Shown here in pieces: positions 1 through 8,057 of a stretch of 14,435 nt of DNA; position 1 is the first letter of the stretch, and each line of letters starts with the position of its first letter. The stretch covers positions 1-14,435 of the forward strand of contig VBEU01000077.1 of NCBI GenBank assembly GCA_005883775.1, in the 5' to 3' direction. The translations under genes were made by a program, and so were the position numbers. The notes under the pieces are model-generated. The model made no database searches and had not been told where the DNA came from. It saw nothing but the letters and a program-made list of their open reading frames with translations. This DNA comes from Chloroflexota bacterium (lineage in GTDB: Bacteria; Chloroflexota; Limnocylindria; P2-11E).

Positions 1-55
1 TCAGAGAAGGGGGCACCGCCCGAGTCTTGCACGCCGTCGTGGACAATGGGCCGCG

Positions 56-1171
56 GTGGGTGGTCGCGGGCTCGCGGCAGGAGTGGTCTTCGCGTTCCTG
101 GCGAACGCGTGCGCAAGCGGCGGCGGTATCGCTGTCCGGTCGACCCCGACACCGGCCGGTCCCGCGTTTACAGACACCGTCATCCAGTCGGGGCTCATCG
201 TTCCCTGGGAGGTCGCCGTCGCGCCGGACGGGCGCATGTTCGTCACCGAGCGACCCGGGACGATCAGCGTCTTCGAGAGCACCGCGCCAATGGCCAAACG
301 CATCGCATCCGTCGAGGTCTCGGGTGTGCGAGCGATGGGCGAGGCTGGGCTCCTGGGCCTGGCCCTCGATCCGGACTTCGCGCGCAATCGGTTCTTCTAC
401 GTCTGCGCATCGCGCCTCGACCAGGGCGAATGGCGGAATCAGGTGCTGCGCTACACCGTCTCGGCGAACGCGCTTGCTGTCGACACGACGATCCTTCGCA
501 CCGGGATCGCGGCAGGCGGGCTTCACGACGCCTGCCGGTTGCGCTTCGGGCCGGACGGCAAGCTATGGATCGTCACCGGCGACGGCGGTCAGCCCGCTCG
601 CGCTCAGGACGCCACCTCGCTCAATGGGAAAGTGCTCCGCATCAACGCGGACGGATCGGTCCCGAGCGACAACCCCATGTTGAAGGGACAGTCGGCGCCT
701 TCGGCCGTCTACGCGCTTGGCCTCCGCAATCCGGGCGGCCTGGCCTTTCATCCGACGACCGGAACCTGCTTCGTGGTGGACGCCGGCGACCAAACACAGG
801 ACGAGATCGATGAGGTCTCGGCCGGCGCGAACTTCGGCTGGCCCACGGCCCTCGGTCCGGTCGGATCGAGCCGCGGTTTCGCGGACCCGGCCTGGAGCTC
901 AGGCGCGCCGGCGCTCGCCGTCGCGGGGGCGGATTTCCTTTCCGGTCCGGGGTGGGGCGCCTGGGCCGACACGCTTGTCGTGGCGACGCTCAAGGAGCAG
1001 GACCTCCGGCGGTTCAGCCTGGAGGACACACATGCGACGCAACGCGAGATCCTCCTCGATCAGAAATACGGACGCCTCCGCGCCGTCACCGCGGTGCCTG
1101 ACGGTTCGTTGCTCGTGACGACGAGCAACGGTAGCGGCGACCGGATCATCCGCATCGCTCCCACGCGCTAA
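56..1171 (+). CDS. PQQ-dependent aldose sugar dehydrogenase, probable lipoprotein
   Basis: This is a soluble-type glucose/sorbosone dehydrogenase (GSDH family): a six-bladed beta-propeller that oxidises aldoses with the cofactor PQQ outside the cytoplasm. Family landmarks are in order: IVPWEVAVAPDGRMFVTERPG (residues about 48-68), GEAGLLGLALDPDFA (95-109), the His of LHDACRLRFGPDGKLW (H157, matching the catalytic His of the family), LNGKVLRINADGS, the Arg-Asn pair of LRNPGG (R224/N225, PQQ contacts) and GANFGWP. The first 19 residues form a hydrophobic leader ending LANAC, followed by ASGGG, which fits a somewhat atypical lipobox with Cys19 as the lipidated residue. The chosen start is GTG at 56. 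The frame stays open to the left edge, so a start outside the window is possible. The stop lies 39 bases before the sigma factor gene. It is a close paralogue of the catalytic part of the gene at 8058-9926. The exact sugar substrate cannot be read from sequence. Confidence 0.85.
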   Translation: MGGRGLAAGVVFAFLANACASGGGIAVRSTPTPAGPAFTDTVIQSGLIVPWEVAVAPDGRMFVTERPGTISVFESTAPMAKRIASVEVSGVRAMGEAGLLGLALDPDFARNRFFYVCASRLDQGEWRNQVLRYTVSANALAVDTTILRTGIAAGGLHDACRLRFGPDGKLWIVTGDGGQPARAQDATSLNGKVLRINADGSVPSDNPMLKGQSAPSAVYALGLRNPGGLAFHPTTGTCFVVDAGDQTQDEIDEVSAGANFGWPTALGPVGSSRGFADPAWSSGAPALAVAGADFLSGPGWGAWADTLVVATLKEQDLRRFSLEDTHATQREILLDQKYGRLRAVTAVPDGSLLVTTSNGSGDRIIRIAPTR

Positions 1172-1210
1172 AACGGCGTCAGCCAGCGGAAGGATTTTCG
1201 ACACGAGCGT

Positions 1211-2245
<1,035 letters not shown>

Positions 2246-2274
2246 GTTCGGACGATCTCGCGAGTCTTGAGGGT

Positions 2275-2280
2275 AGGAGG
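2275..2280 (+). promoter_or_regulatory. Strong ribosome binding site of the VOC gene
   Basis: A perfect AGGAGG sits seven bases before ATG 2288. It decides the start of the VOC gene over the in-frame TTG at 2267, which lies upstream of the site itself. It is the best Shine-Dalgarno match seen in the window. Confidence 0.8.
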
Positions 2281-2287
2281 TGCGCAA

Positions 2288-2698
2288 ATGGAAAAGACCG
2301 CCGTGACAGGGAGTCCCGGTTTCATCTCGATCGCTGTCACCGACGCGAACAGGTCCGCCTCGTTCTACGAACAGCACCTCGGCGCCGTTCGCGACACGTT
2401 CGACTTCGGCCCCGACGCCGTCGCATTCGTGGGCTGGCCGACGTTCGCGCTCTCGTCGGCCCGTCGACCAGGGCAGCCCGGTCCATCTCCCGAAACCACG
2501 AGCATCCAGCTCTGGTGGAGGGCAAGCGACGCGCAGGCGCTGTATGAGCGAGTGGTCACAGCCGGCGTTCGCATCATTGCCGAGCCGTTCGACGGCCCGT
2601 TCGGACGAACCTTCGCCATGTCCGATCCGGATGGCTACCGCATCACCATCTACGAGAAGGACCAGCCACTCTTCTGGCCGCCGAAGCGGAGCCGATAA
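2288..2698 (+). CDS. VOC-family (glyoxalase/bleomycin-resistance fold) protein
   Basis: This is a 136-residue single-unit VOC protein with paired beta-alpha-beta-beta-beta modules. The first module opens with GFISIAVTDANRSASFYEQHLG (residues 11-32, shown in part by the FYEQHLG turn). The second ends with the family signature FAMSDPDGYRITIYE (about 109-123), where E123 stands at the usual final metal-ligand position. The first-strand ligand position, usually His in metal-dependent members, is occupied here by a Ser/Ile stretch, so a ligand-binding or sequestering role is at least as likely as metal catalysis. The start is ATG 2288, set by a perfect AGGAGG. It lies downstream of the sigma factor in the same direction and probably in its operon. 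The last 49 bases overlap the 3' end of dprA on the other strand. The substrate is not identifiable. Confidence 0.82.
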   Translation: MEKTAVTGSPGFISIAVTDANRSASFYEQHLGAVRDTFDFGPDAVAFVGWPTFALSSARRPGQPGPSPETTSIQLWWRASDAQALYERVVTAGVRIIAEPFDGPFGRTFAMSDPDGYRITIYEKDQPLFWPPKRSR

Positions 2699-3498
2699 AA
2701 GATGGCGCTCAAGACTATGGCCGCGAGCGCCGTGGTGCCGAGACCGAGCCGCCGCGCGAGCGCATCGGGGTCGAGCGGCGACGACGCGAGCAGGTCGAGC
2801 ACTCGCGCGTCCTCGACGGGATCGTCTTCCGTCCGGTGCGCCGCACGGAGTTGGAGCGTCCCGAGGAGCATCTCGACTCCCGTCAGCGCCTTCGCTTCCC
2901 CGCTCGCGATGAGCGCGTTCGCGCCCGCCGACGCCGCGACGCCGATGGGTCCCGGCACGGCATAGAGCGGACGGCCGAGGCGGCGCGCCTCTCCGGCGGT
3001 GATGAGCGCTCCCGATCCAATGGGAGCCTCCACCACAACGGTGAGTTCGCCGAGCGCCGCGATCGTCGTGTCGCGCTGCGCAAAAGTCCATTTCCGAGGA
3101 GGCGCTTCCGGAGGAAACTCGGAGACGAGCGCTCCCGAGGTGCGGATCGCGTGGGCAAGCCTTCGTCGCCGGCCGCGCGCGTCCTCGAGGTACGAGGCGA
3201 TCCCGGCGCCGAGCACGGCCACCGTAATCCCGCGCGCGTCGAGAGCGCCTTGATGCGCCGCGCTGTCGACACCCTGCGCGAGGCCCGACACGACGACGAT
3301 GCCTGCCTCGGCGCAGGTCGCGGCGAGCTCGCGAGCCACACGCGCCCCGTATGGGGTCATGCGACGCGTGCCCACGATGCTGACCGCGCGCGCCGCGAGG
3401 ACGGCGGGATCGCCGTCGAGCCAGAGTGGATCCGGCGGGCCGCGAAGATCGAGGAGCCGCCGCGGATACCGCGTATCCGCCGGTCCGATTCCGATCAC
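2650..3498 (-). CDS. dprA: DNA-processing protein A (RecA loader in transformation)
   Basis: DprA binds incoming single-stranded DNA and loads RecA during natural transformation. The Rossmann-like core is clear: VSIVGTRRMTPYGARVAREL (residues 39-58), VVSGLAQGVDSAAHQGAL (69-86), ITVAVLGAGI (91-100), VVVEAPIGSGALITAGEA (154-171), and LYAVPGPIG followed by AGANALIASG (178-200). The N-terminal SAM-like domain seen in longer DprA proteins is absent. The usual RNR of the core appears as QRDTTIA (141-147). A winged-helix-like segment begins at about 230 (VLDLLASSPLDPDALARRLGLG), but the final 16 residues are read from sequence antisense to the VOC gene and show little family character. The start is GTG 3498, overlapping the comM stop in a GTGA, which implies translational coupling. 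The divergent tail may mark a rearranged 3' end. Confidence 0.9.
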   Translation of the reverse strand: MIGIGPADTRYPRRLLDLRGPPDPLWLDGDPAVLAARAVSIVGTRRMTPYGARVARELAATCAEAGIVVVSGLAQGVDSAAHQGALDARGITVAVLGAGIASYLEDARGRRRRLAHAIRTSGALVSEFPPEAPPRKWTFAQRDTTIAALGELTVVVEAPIGSGALITAGEARRLGRPLYAVPGPIGVAASAGANALIASGEAKALTGVEMLLGTLQLRAAHRTEDDPVEDARVLDLLASSPLDPDALARRLGLGTTALAAIVLSAIFYRLRFGGQKSGWSFS

Positions 3499-4979
3499 GG
3501 ATCCGAACGCAGAAGCAGCGCGAGCGCCACGTCCTCGCCCCGTACTCCGTCGCTTCCGGCGAGGTCCGCGGCCGTGCGAGCGACGCGCAGGACGCGGTGG
3601 TAGCCGCGCGCCGAGAGCCGCCTGGCTCCGACCGCTTCCGCCAGAAGGCGTTCGGTCGCCGCGTCAACGGAGCAGAAACGCTTCACCTCGATGACGGTGA
3701 GCTCGGCATTCACGCGCCGGCCGGTCGTGGCGAGGCGTACGCGCATCCGCTCGCGCGCCGCGAGCACCCGTTCGCGCACATCCGCGGAACGCTCGCGCCC
3801 GTCGTCCCGCAGTCGCTCGAAGGGCACACGCGGAACGTGCACGCGCAGGTCGATGCGGTCGAGCAACGGCCCCGAGAGCTTGCCGCGATACCGCTCGATC
3901 TGCTCCGGAAGACACGTGCATTCGCGCTCGGCGTCGCCCCAAAATCCGCACGGGCACGGATTCATCGCCGCGACGAGAACGAACCGCGCCGGGTACGTCG
4001 CTGCGCCTCCGGCGCGCGAGATCGTGACGGCGTGCTGCTCCAGCGGCTCGCGGAGCGTGTCGAGCACGCTGCGTGAGAACTCCGCTACTTCGTCCAAAAA
4101 CAACGCGCCGCAGTGGGCCAAACTGACCTCGCCCGGGCGGGGCGGAGACCCGCCGCCGACGAGCGACAGGTGCGACGCCGTGTGATGGGGCGCGCGGAAG
4201 GGACGGGCGGTGAGGACCGGATGGCGCGGATCGATGAGACCGGCGACGCTGTGGACAGCGCTCGCTGCGAGTGCTTCCGCGTCGTCGAGCGGCGGAAGGA
4301 TCGACTCGAGAGCTCGCGCCAGCATCGTCTTGCCGGTTCCGGGCGGGCCGACGAAAAGCAGGTTGTGGCCGCCGGCCGCGGCGATCTCAAGCGCGCGCTT
4401 CGGCGTTTCCTGCCCGGCGATGTGCGCGAGGTCGACCGAATGATGCGGTGCGGCGGCGCGCGGCGGCACCGACGTGGGAGCCACGCGCGCGCGGCCCTCG
4501 AGGTGATCGACGACCTCGCGAAGCGACGCGAACCCGAACGATTCCACCCCGCACGCAGCTGCCTCGCCCGCGTTCGCATTCGCGACCAGGACCTGACCGA
4601 GGCCGCGTGCCGCGGCGAAGCGAACGCGGGGCATCGTGCCACGCACCGGGCGCAACGCCCCGTCCAGCGCGAGCTCGCCAAGACAGAGACCCGTGACGTC
4701 TACGCGCAGCTGCCCGCTCGCGCGGAGGATCCCGAGAGCGATCGCGAGCTCGAACCCGGTGCCTTCCTTCCGACGTTCGGCCGGTGCGAGATTCACGGTG
4801 ACCCGCCGGAGCGGGAACTCGAAGCCGGAGTTGCGGACCGCCGCGCGCACGCGTTCGCGCGCTTCCTGCACCGCCGCGTCGGGAAGGCCAACCACGACGA
4901 GGGCCGGCAGTCCGTTCGCCACGTCGACCTCGACGGTCACGAGCGCCGTCTCGAGACCCCAGAGCGCGCACGCGGTCAC
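3495..4979 (-). CDS. comM: ComM/YifB-type AAA+ (Mg-chelatase-like) helicase
   Basis: ComM is a hexameric AAA+ helicase that helps branch migration when transformed DNA is integrated. From GTG 4979 the protein is 494 residues, about the family's usual length. The N-terminal Lon-like domain is typical (VEVDVANGLPALVVVGLPDA, then RVRAAVRNSGFEFPLRRVTV and NLAPAERRKEGTGFELAIALG). The AAA+ part has Walker A GPPGTGKT (211-218), the Mg-chelatase signature RPFRAPHHTAS (259-269), Walker B LFLDEVAEF (293-301), a Cys cluster PCPCGFWGDAERECTC (341-356) and the arginine-finger region GPLLDRIDL. The frame is open upstream to 5321, but no other ATG, GTG or TTG lies in the plausible range. The family usually has a few more residues before the first strand, so the true start is uncertain. 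It couples into dprA by a GTGA overlap. Confidence 0.93.
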   Translation of the reverse strand: MTACALWGLETALVTVEVDVANGLPALVVVGLPDAAVQEARERVRAAVRNSGFEFPLRRVTVNLAPAERRKEGTGFELAIALGILRASGQLRVDVTGLCLGELALDGALRPVRGTMPRVRFAAARGLGQVLVANANAGEAAACGVESFGFASLREVVDHLEGRARVAPTSVPPRAAAPHHSVDLAHIAGQETPKRALEIAAAGGHNLLFVGPPGTGKTMLARALESILPPLDDAEALAASAVHSVAGLIDPRHPVLTARPFRAPHHTASHLSLVGGGSPPRPGEVSLAHCGALFLDEVAEFSRSVLDTLREPLEQHAVTISRAGGAATYPARFVLVAAMNPCPCGFWGDAERECTCLPEQIERYRGKLSGPLLDRIDLRVHVPRVPFERLRDDGRERSADVRERVLAARERMRVRLATTGRRVNAELTVIEVKRFCSVDAATERLLAEAVGARRLSARGYHRVLRVARTAADLAGSDGVRGEDVALALLLRSDP

Positions 4980-5066
4980 GCGCGCGACGGAGCGCGCGGT
5001 CGCTGGCCGGTCCGGCGCCGTGATCGCGATGACGGCAGAGGCTGGGCACGCATCGGCCGTGAGGGA

Positions 5067-5097
5067 ATGGGACGACGGGCCGGTACCGGAGTCCCAT
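5067..5097. repeat. Inverted repeat in the divergent comM / glycosyltransferase gap
   Basis: ATGGGAC at 5067-5073 pairs with GTCCCAT at 5091-5097 (perfect 7 bp, 17-base loop). The loop contains a separate 10-bp palindrome, CCGGTACCGG, at 5080-5089. It lies in the roughly 140-base region between the divergent starts of comM (4979) and the glycosyltransferase (5121). It could be an operator or a leader hairpin of comM. No promoter was recognised with confidence, and palindromes are not rare in GC-rich DNA. Confidence 0.3.
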
Positions 5098-5120
5098 CCG
5101 GTCCGGCAGACTAGGCCGCG

Positions 5121-6608
5121 TTGAGCTGGCGGGTGGCGCTCGCGCTGTTCGGGCTCGCGCTTCTCACGCGTCTTCCCTTCGCCACGACAAACCTGTACGC
5201 ACCCGATTCCGTTCTGTACGCGCGGGGGATGGAGCTCTTCGACCCGTTCGATCAGCGGCCGCAGCCGCCCGGCTATCTCTGGTACGTCCTCGTGCTGCGC
5301 GGGATCGATCTTCTGACGCACGACCCGAACCGCGCGATGACCATCGTGAGCGCGCTCGCGGGCGCGGCGACGGTCGCTCTGGTGTATCTGCTGGCAGCGC
5401 GCCTCTACGACGAGCGCACGGCGCGCGTCTCGGCACTCTTCGTCTTCACGGCGGTGACCTTCTGGGCGTACGGCGGCGTCGCGTACCCGTACACGCTCCT
5501 CGCCGCGCTCACGACGGTGTGCGCGCTGCTCCTCTGGCGCGCCCTCGACCCGGACCAGACCGGCTCCGGTCGAGGGCTGCGGCTCCTCGTCGCTTCGGCC
5601 GCGTGGGGCGTCGCGATCGGCTTCCGATCGGATCTCGCGATCTTCCTTGCGCCGCTCTGGCTCTTCGCCGCGACGCGCGCGACGATCACGACCGCGGCGC
5701 TCTCAGCGGGGATCGTCGCGGCGCTGGTCGGCCTCTGGATCTTCGCGAGCGCTCTCGCGGACGGAGGCGTCGCGCGTTTCCTCGAAGCCGTCCAGATCCA
5801 GAGCAAATTCGTGGACGATCGCTACAGCATCCTCGGCAACGGGCCGATCGCGATCTACCGCAATCTGTACGAGCTCGGACGCTTCCTCGGGCGCGGGCTC
5901 TACTTCCTGATCCCGCTCATCGTACTGACGCTCATCTCGGCCGAGGCCCGTCGCATCGAGCTTCGCGACCGCGCGCGGACCGCGTTCATGGCGGTCTGGC
6001 TGCTCACGCCGCTCGCGTTCTACGTCTTCATCCACGTCGGAGAGTACGGCTACATCTTCAGCCTGCTGCCGGGACTCACGATCCTCGCGGCTCGCGGCGC
6101 GATCGCCTTCGCCAAGGGCATCCGCATGCCTCGCACGTTCAAATGGATCGTCGCGGCAGTCGTCCTGGGCAACGCCTCCATCTATCTCTTGAGCGACACG
6201 CCGATCTCGGCACGCGACATCGCGCGGCACGACCGCGGGATCGACGAGAAGCTCGCGTACCTCGCGACGTTCAAACCGCAGACGACGGAGATCGTCAGCG
6301 GGTACGACGCCGTTCTAGCGGGGTATTACCTGGAGCAGCTCCCCCACGGTCTCCCTCCGCTTCTGTCGTATGACCCGGTGGGGAATCCAGGATTCACGCT
6401 GCCCCTCTCGTGCGCCCAGGCCGGGCCGCACATGCCATGCGCGGAGAGCGATGTGGACGTCGTCCTGTGGGACGATCTCCTTCGAGCGGAAGGGTCCGGG
6501 TGGCAGGAGGTGCGGATGCCGCACGGGTCGCGCCTCCGGATCGCGCACGTCCCGCGGTCGGGGTCGCTACGGGTGAGCGAGGGCCTCGGTGTCGAGATCG
6601 TCCCCTAA
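5121..6608 (+). CDS. GT-C-like membrane glycosyltransferase (PMT/ArnT type)
   Basis: This is a 495-residue polytopic membrane protein of the lipid-linked-sugar glycosyltransferase type. After the first membrane helix (about residues 5-19) the outward loop has the acidic residue expected of the GT-C catalytic site, YAPDSVLYARGMELFDPFD (D29 first), followed by QPPGYLWYVLVLRGIDLL. About nine to eleven hydrophobic segments run to about residue 370. A soluble tail of about 120 residues follows, including IVSGYDAVLAGYYLEQLP and a Cys pair (SCAQAGPHMPCAES). The start is TTG 5121, because an in-frame TAG sits just upstream at 5112. GTG 5133 is an alternative. It stands alone on the plus strand inside a minus-strand housekeeping cluster and its 3' end overlaps the convergent membrane-protein gene by 42 bases. 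A role in surface glycan or glycoprotein decoration is inferred. Donor and acceptor are unknown. Confidence 0.7.
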   Translation: MSWRVALALFGLALLTRLPFATTNLYAPDSVLYARGMELFDPFDQRPQPPGYLWYVLVLRGIDLLTHDPNRAMTIVSALAGAATVALVYLLAARLYDERTARVSALFVFTAVTFWAYGGVAYPYTLLAALTTVCALLLWRALDPDQTGSGRGLRLLVASAAWGVAIGFRSDLAIFLAPLWLFAATRATITTAALSAGIVAALVGLWIFASALADGGVARFLEAVQIQSKFVDDRYSILGNGPIAIYRNLYELGRFLGRGLYFLIPLIVLTLISAEARRIELRDRARTAFMAVWLLTPLAFYVFIHVGEYGYIFSLLPGLTILAARGAIAFAKGIRMPRTFKWIVAAVVLGNASIYLLSDTPISARDIARHDRGIDEKLAYLATFKPQTTEIVSGYDAVLAGYYLEQLPHGLPPLLSYDPVGNPGFTLPLSCAQAGPHMPCAESDVDVVLWDDLLRAEGSGWQEVRMPHGSRLRIAHVPRSGSLRVSEGLGVEIVP

Positions 6609-7682
6609 CGCCGCCGCGACCCGCTTGCCACTGAGCCAGCTCGCGGCCGCGAGCGGCGCACCAAGGATCGCCGCGGCGACCGGCCACAGCGAAAGCCACG
6701 GCCGCGCCACCGTCTGTTCGTAGTACTGGAAGTACAGGGCCGTGACCCGCGGCTCGACGCCGCCGAGGGCGCTGGTCGGGACCGGAGGCGCGAAAAAGAG
6801 CATTCGCGCGAATTCGGCCACAACGAATACGACGGCGAATCCGAGGCCGAGCGCGAGCGGATGCGCAAACCGTCCGCCGCGCCCCCGCAGCAGGTCGACG
6901 GCGATCGCGCCCGCGATGACGAGCGGGGGGAACGCCGGCGGACGCCAGCCGCTCGCGGCGAGCACCTCGTATCCGAGGAGGGCGATCGCCGTGTACGCGA
7001 CGGCGGCCCACGTTGCCGCCCACCGGCCGGGAAGTGCGACGGTCGCGATGGCGAGCGTCGCCGGCACGAGCGCCGAGATGAGCAGGGGATAGAAGAAGGC
7101 TTCCCGCGTCACCGATGTGATGTAGTAGAAGTTGAGCGCGAAGACGCTTACCGCACAGAGATTGCCGAGCGTGAAGAGGCGCAAAAGACGTCGCAGCCGG
7201 TCATCGATCGGGAACACGCCAGGGGCGGTCGCGGCAAGCCAACCAAGTAGGCCGATCCCGCCGCCGGCGATACCGGCGAGGTGCGGCGGACTCCAGATGT
7301 CGACGTCGCGGCCGAATAGCGCATGCCACAGGTTGTCGAACGGCCCGGCCAGGATCGTGACGAGCGCGCCGATGCCGATGAGCGCCAGCCCGAGCTCGGC
7401 GCGAAGCGGACCGAGCACGAGGGCACGGCCGCGGATGGGCCGACCGGCCATCGCGGTGACGGTCGCGATGAGAGCCGCGAAGCCCCAGAGCGCCACGCCG
7501 GTATAGATAAAAAGGTGCGGCGTACTCCAGAAGGTGTCGCGTCCGAAGATCCGGTGCCAGGACACGTCCCATCCCGAGCCGAACCAGCTGAGGAGCGTCC
7601 CCACCAACCCGACGATGAGCGGCACGACCGTCCCGGTGCGCGCGATATCGACGCGGCGGAGCGGCATCGCGATCGTGGCCAT
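6567..7682 (-). CDS. Unrecognised polytopic membrane protein with duplicated WH/FGRD/WS-PH motif
   Basis: I do not recognise a characterised family. The 371-residue product has about eight to nine hydrophobic segments. Its hallmark is a signature found twice: D39-x2-WH-x2-FGRD-x2-WS-x-PH (residues 39-56), then D116-x2-WH-x2-FGRD-x3-WS-x-PH (116-134). Each copy is followed by a glycine-rich helix. The spacing of about 77 residues implies an internal duplication of a two-helix unit. The paired His, Asp and Trp residues near the membrane surface could bind a metal, haem or quinone, but this is inference. A third, weaker aromatic/proline stretch (GWRPPAFPPL, about 245-254) may sit on the same face. 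The start is ATG 7682, nine bases after yraN's stop, so co-transcription with yraN is likely. ATG at residue 6 is an alternative start. The stop overlaps the convergent glycosyltransferase by 42 bases. Confidence 0.75.
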   Translation of the reverse strand: MATIAMPLRRVDIARTGTVVPLIVGLVGTLLSWFGSGWDVSWHRIFGRDTFWSTPHLFIYTGVALWGFAALIATVTAMAGRPIRGRALVLGPLRAELGLALIGIGALVTILAGPFDNLWHALFGRDVDIWSPPHLAGIAGGGIGLLGWLAATAPGVFPIDDRLRRLLRLFTLGNLCAVSVFALNFYYITSVTREAFFYPLLISALVPATLAIATVALPGRWAATWAAVAYTAIALLGYEVLAASGWRPPAFPPLVIAGAIAVDLLRGRGGRFAHPLALGLGFAVVFVVAEFARMLFFAPPVPTSALGGVEPRVTALYFQYYEQTVARPWLSLWPVAAAILGAPLAAASWLSGKRVAAALGDDLDTEALAHP

Positions 7683-7691
7683 GCGCTGATT

Positions 7692-8039
7692 CTAGGAAGC
7701 CTCGATGAGCTCCACGCGCGTGCCGTCGACGCCGACCGTCAGCGCCGCGATCACCACCCGCCACCGTGCGTCGCGCTCGCCCCGCATGGCGAGCCACCCC
7801 GCGGCGAGTCGCGCCAGCCGACCGAGCTTGCGGCGATCGACGGCCTCCGCCGCCGCGACGAACGATCCGGCGCTCCTGGTCTTCACCTCGACGAACACGT
7901 AGCCGTCCCCTTCGCGACAGACGAGGTCGATCTCGCCAAATCGAGTGCGCTGGTTGCGGGCGACGACGCGCATGCCCGACCGGGCGAGCTCGGTCTCAGC
8001 CGCGCGCTCGCCCGCGAGCCCGAGGGCACGCCGATCCAC
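7692..8039 (-). CDS. yraN: YraN-family (UPF0102) nuclease-like protein
   Basis: This is a 115-residue protein of the YraN/UPF0102 family, which has a restriction-endonuclease-like fold and unknown function in DNA or RNA metabolism. The signature is intact: GLAGERAAETELARSGM (about 7-23), RNQRTRFGEIDLVCREGD (28-45, with E36 and D38) and VFVEVKTRSAGSF (48-60, with E51 and K53), reproducing the E-D-ExK arrangement of that nuclease fold. The start is GTG 8039, 18 bases after the stop of the upstream dehydrogenase. No other start codon lies between that in-frame stop and 8039. In many bacteria yraN directly follows rnhB. Here two accessory genes have come between. Confidence 0.92.
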   Translation of the reverse strand: MDRRALGLAGERAAETELARSGMRVVARNQRTRFGEIDLVCREGDGYVFVEVKTRSAGSFVAAAEAVDRRKLGRLARLAAGWLAMRGERDARWRVVIAALTVGVDGTRVELIEAS

Positions 8040-8057
8040 GCATAGAACATCGGCAGG

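Noticed and set aside
2267..2287. TTG 2267 as start of the VOC gene
   Set aside because: The AGGAGG at 2275-2280 lies inside that extension and is ideally spaced for ATG 2288.
2246..2720. Insertion sequence or transposon at the dprA/VOC boundary
   Set aside because: No transposase, terminal inverted repeats or target duplications are visible.
3495..5321. Long frame of 608 codons for comM starting at 5321
   Set aside because: The first 114 codons overlap the divergent glycosyltransferase start and its upstream gap and have no ComM character. GTG 4979 gives normal length.
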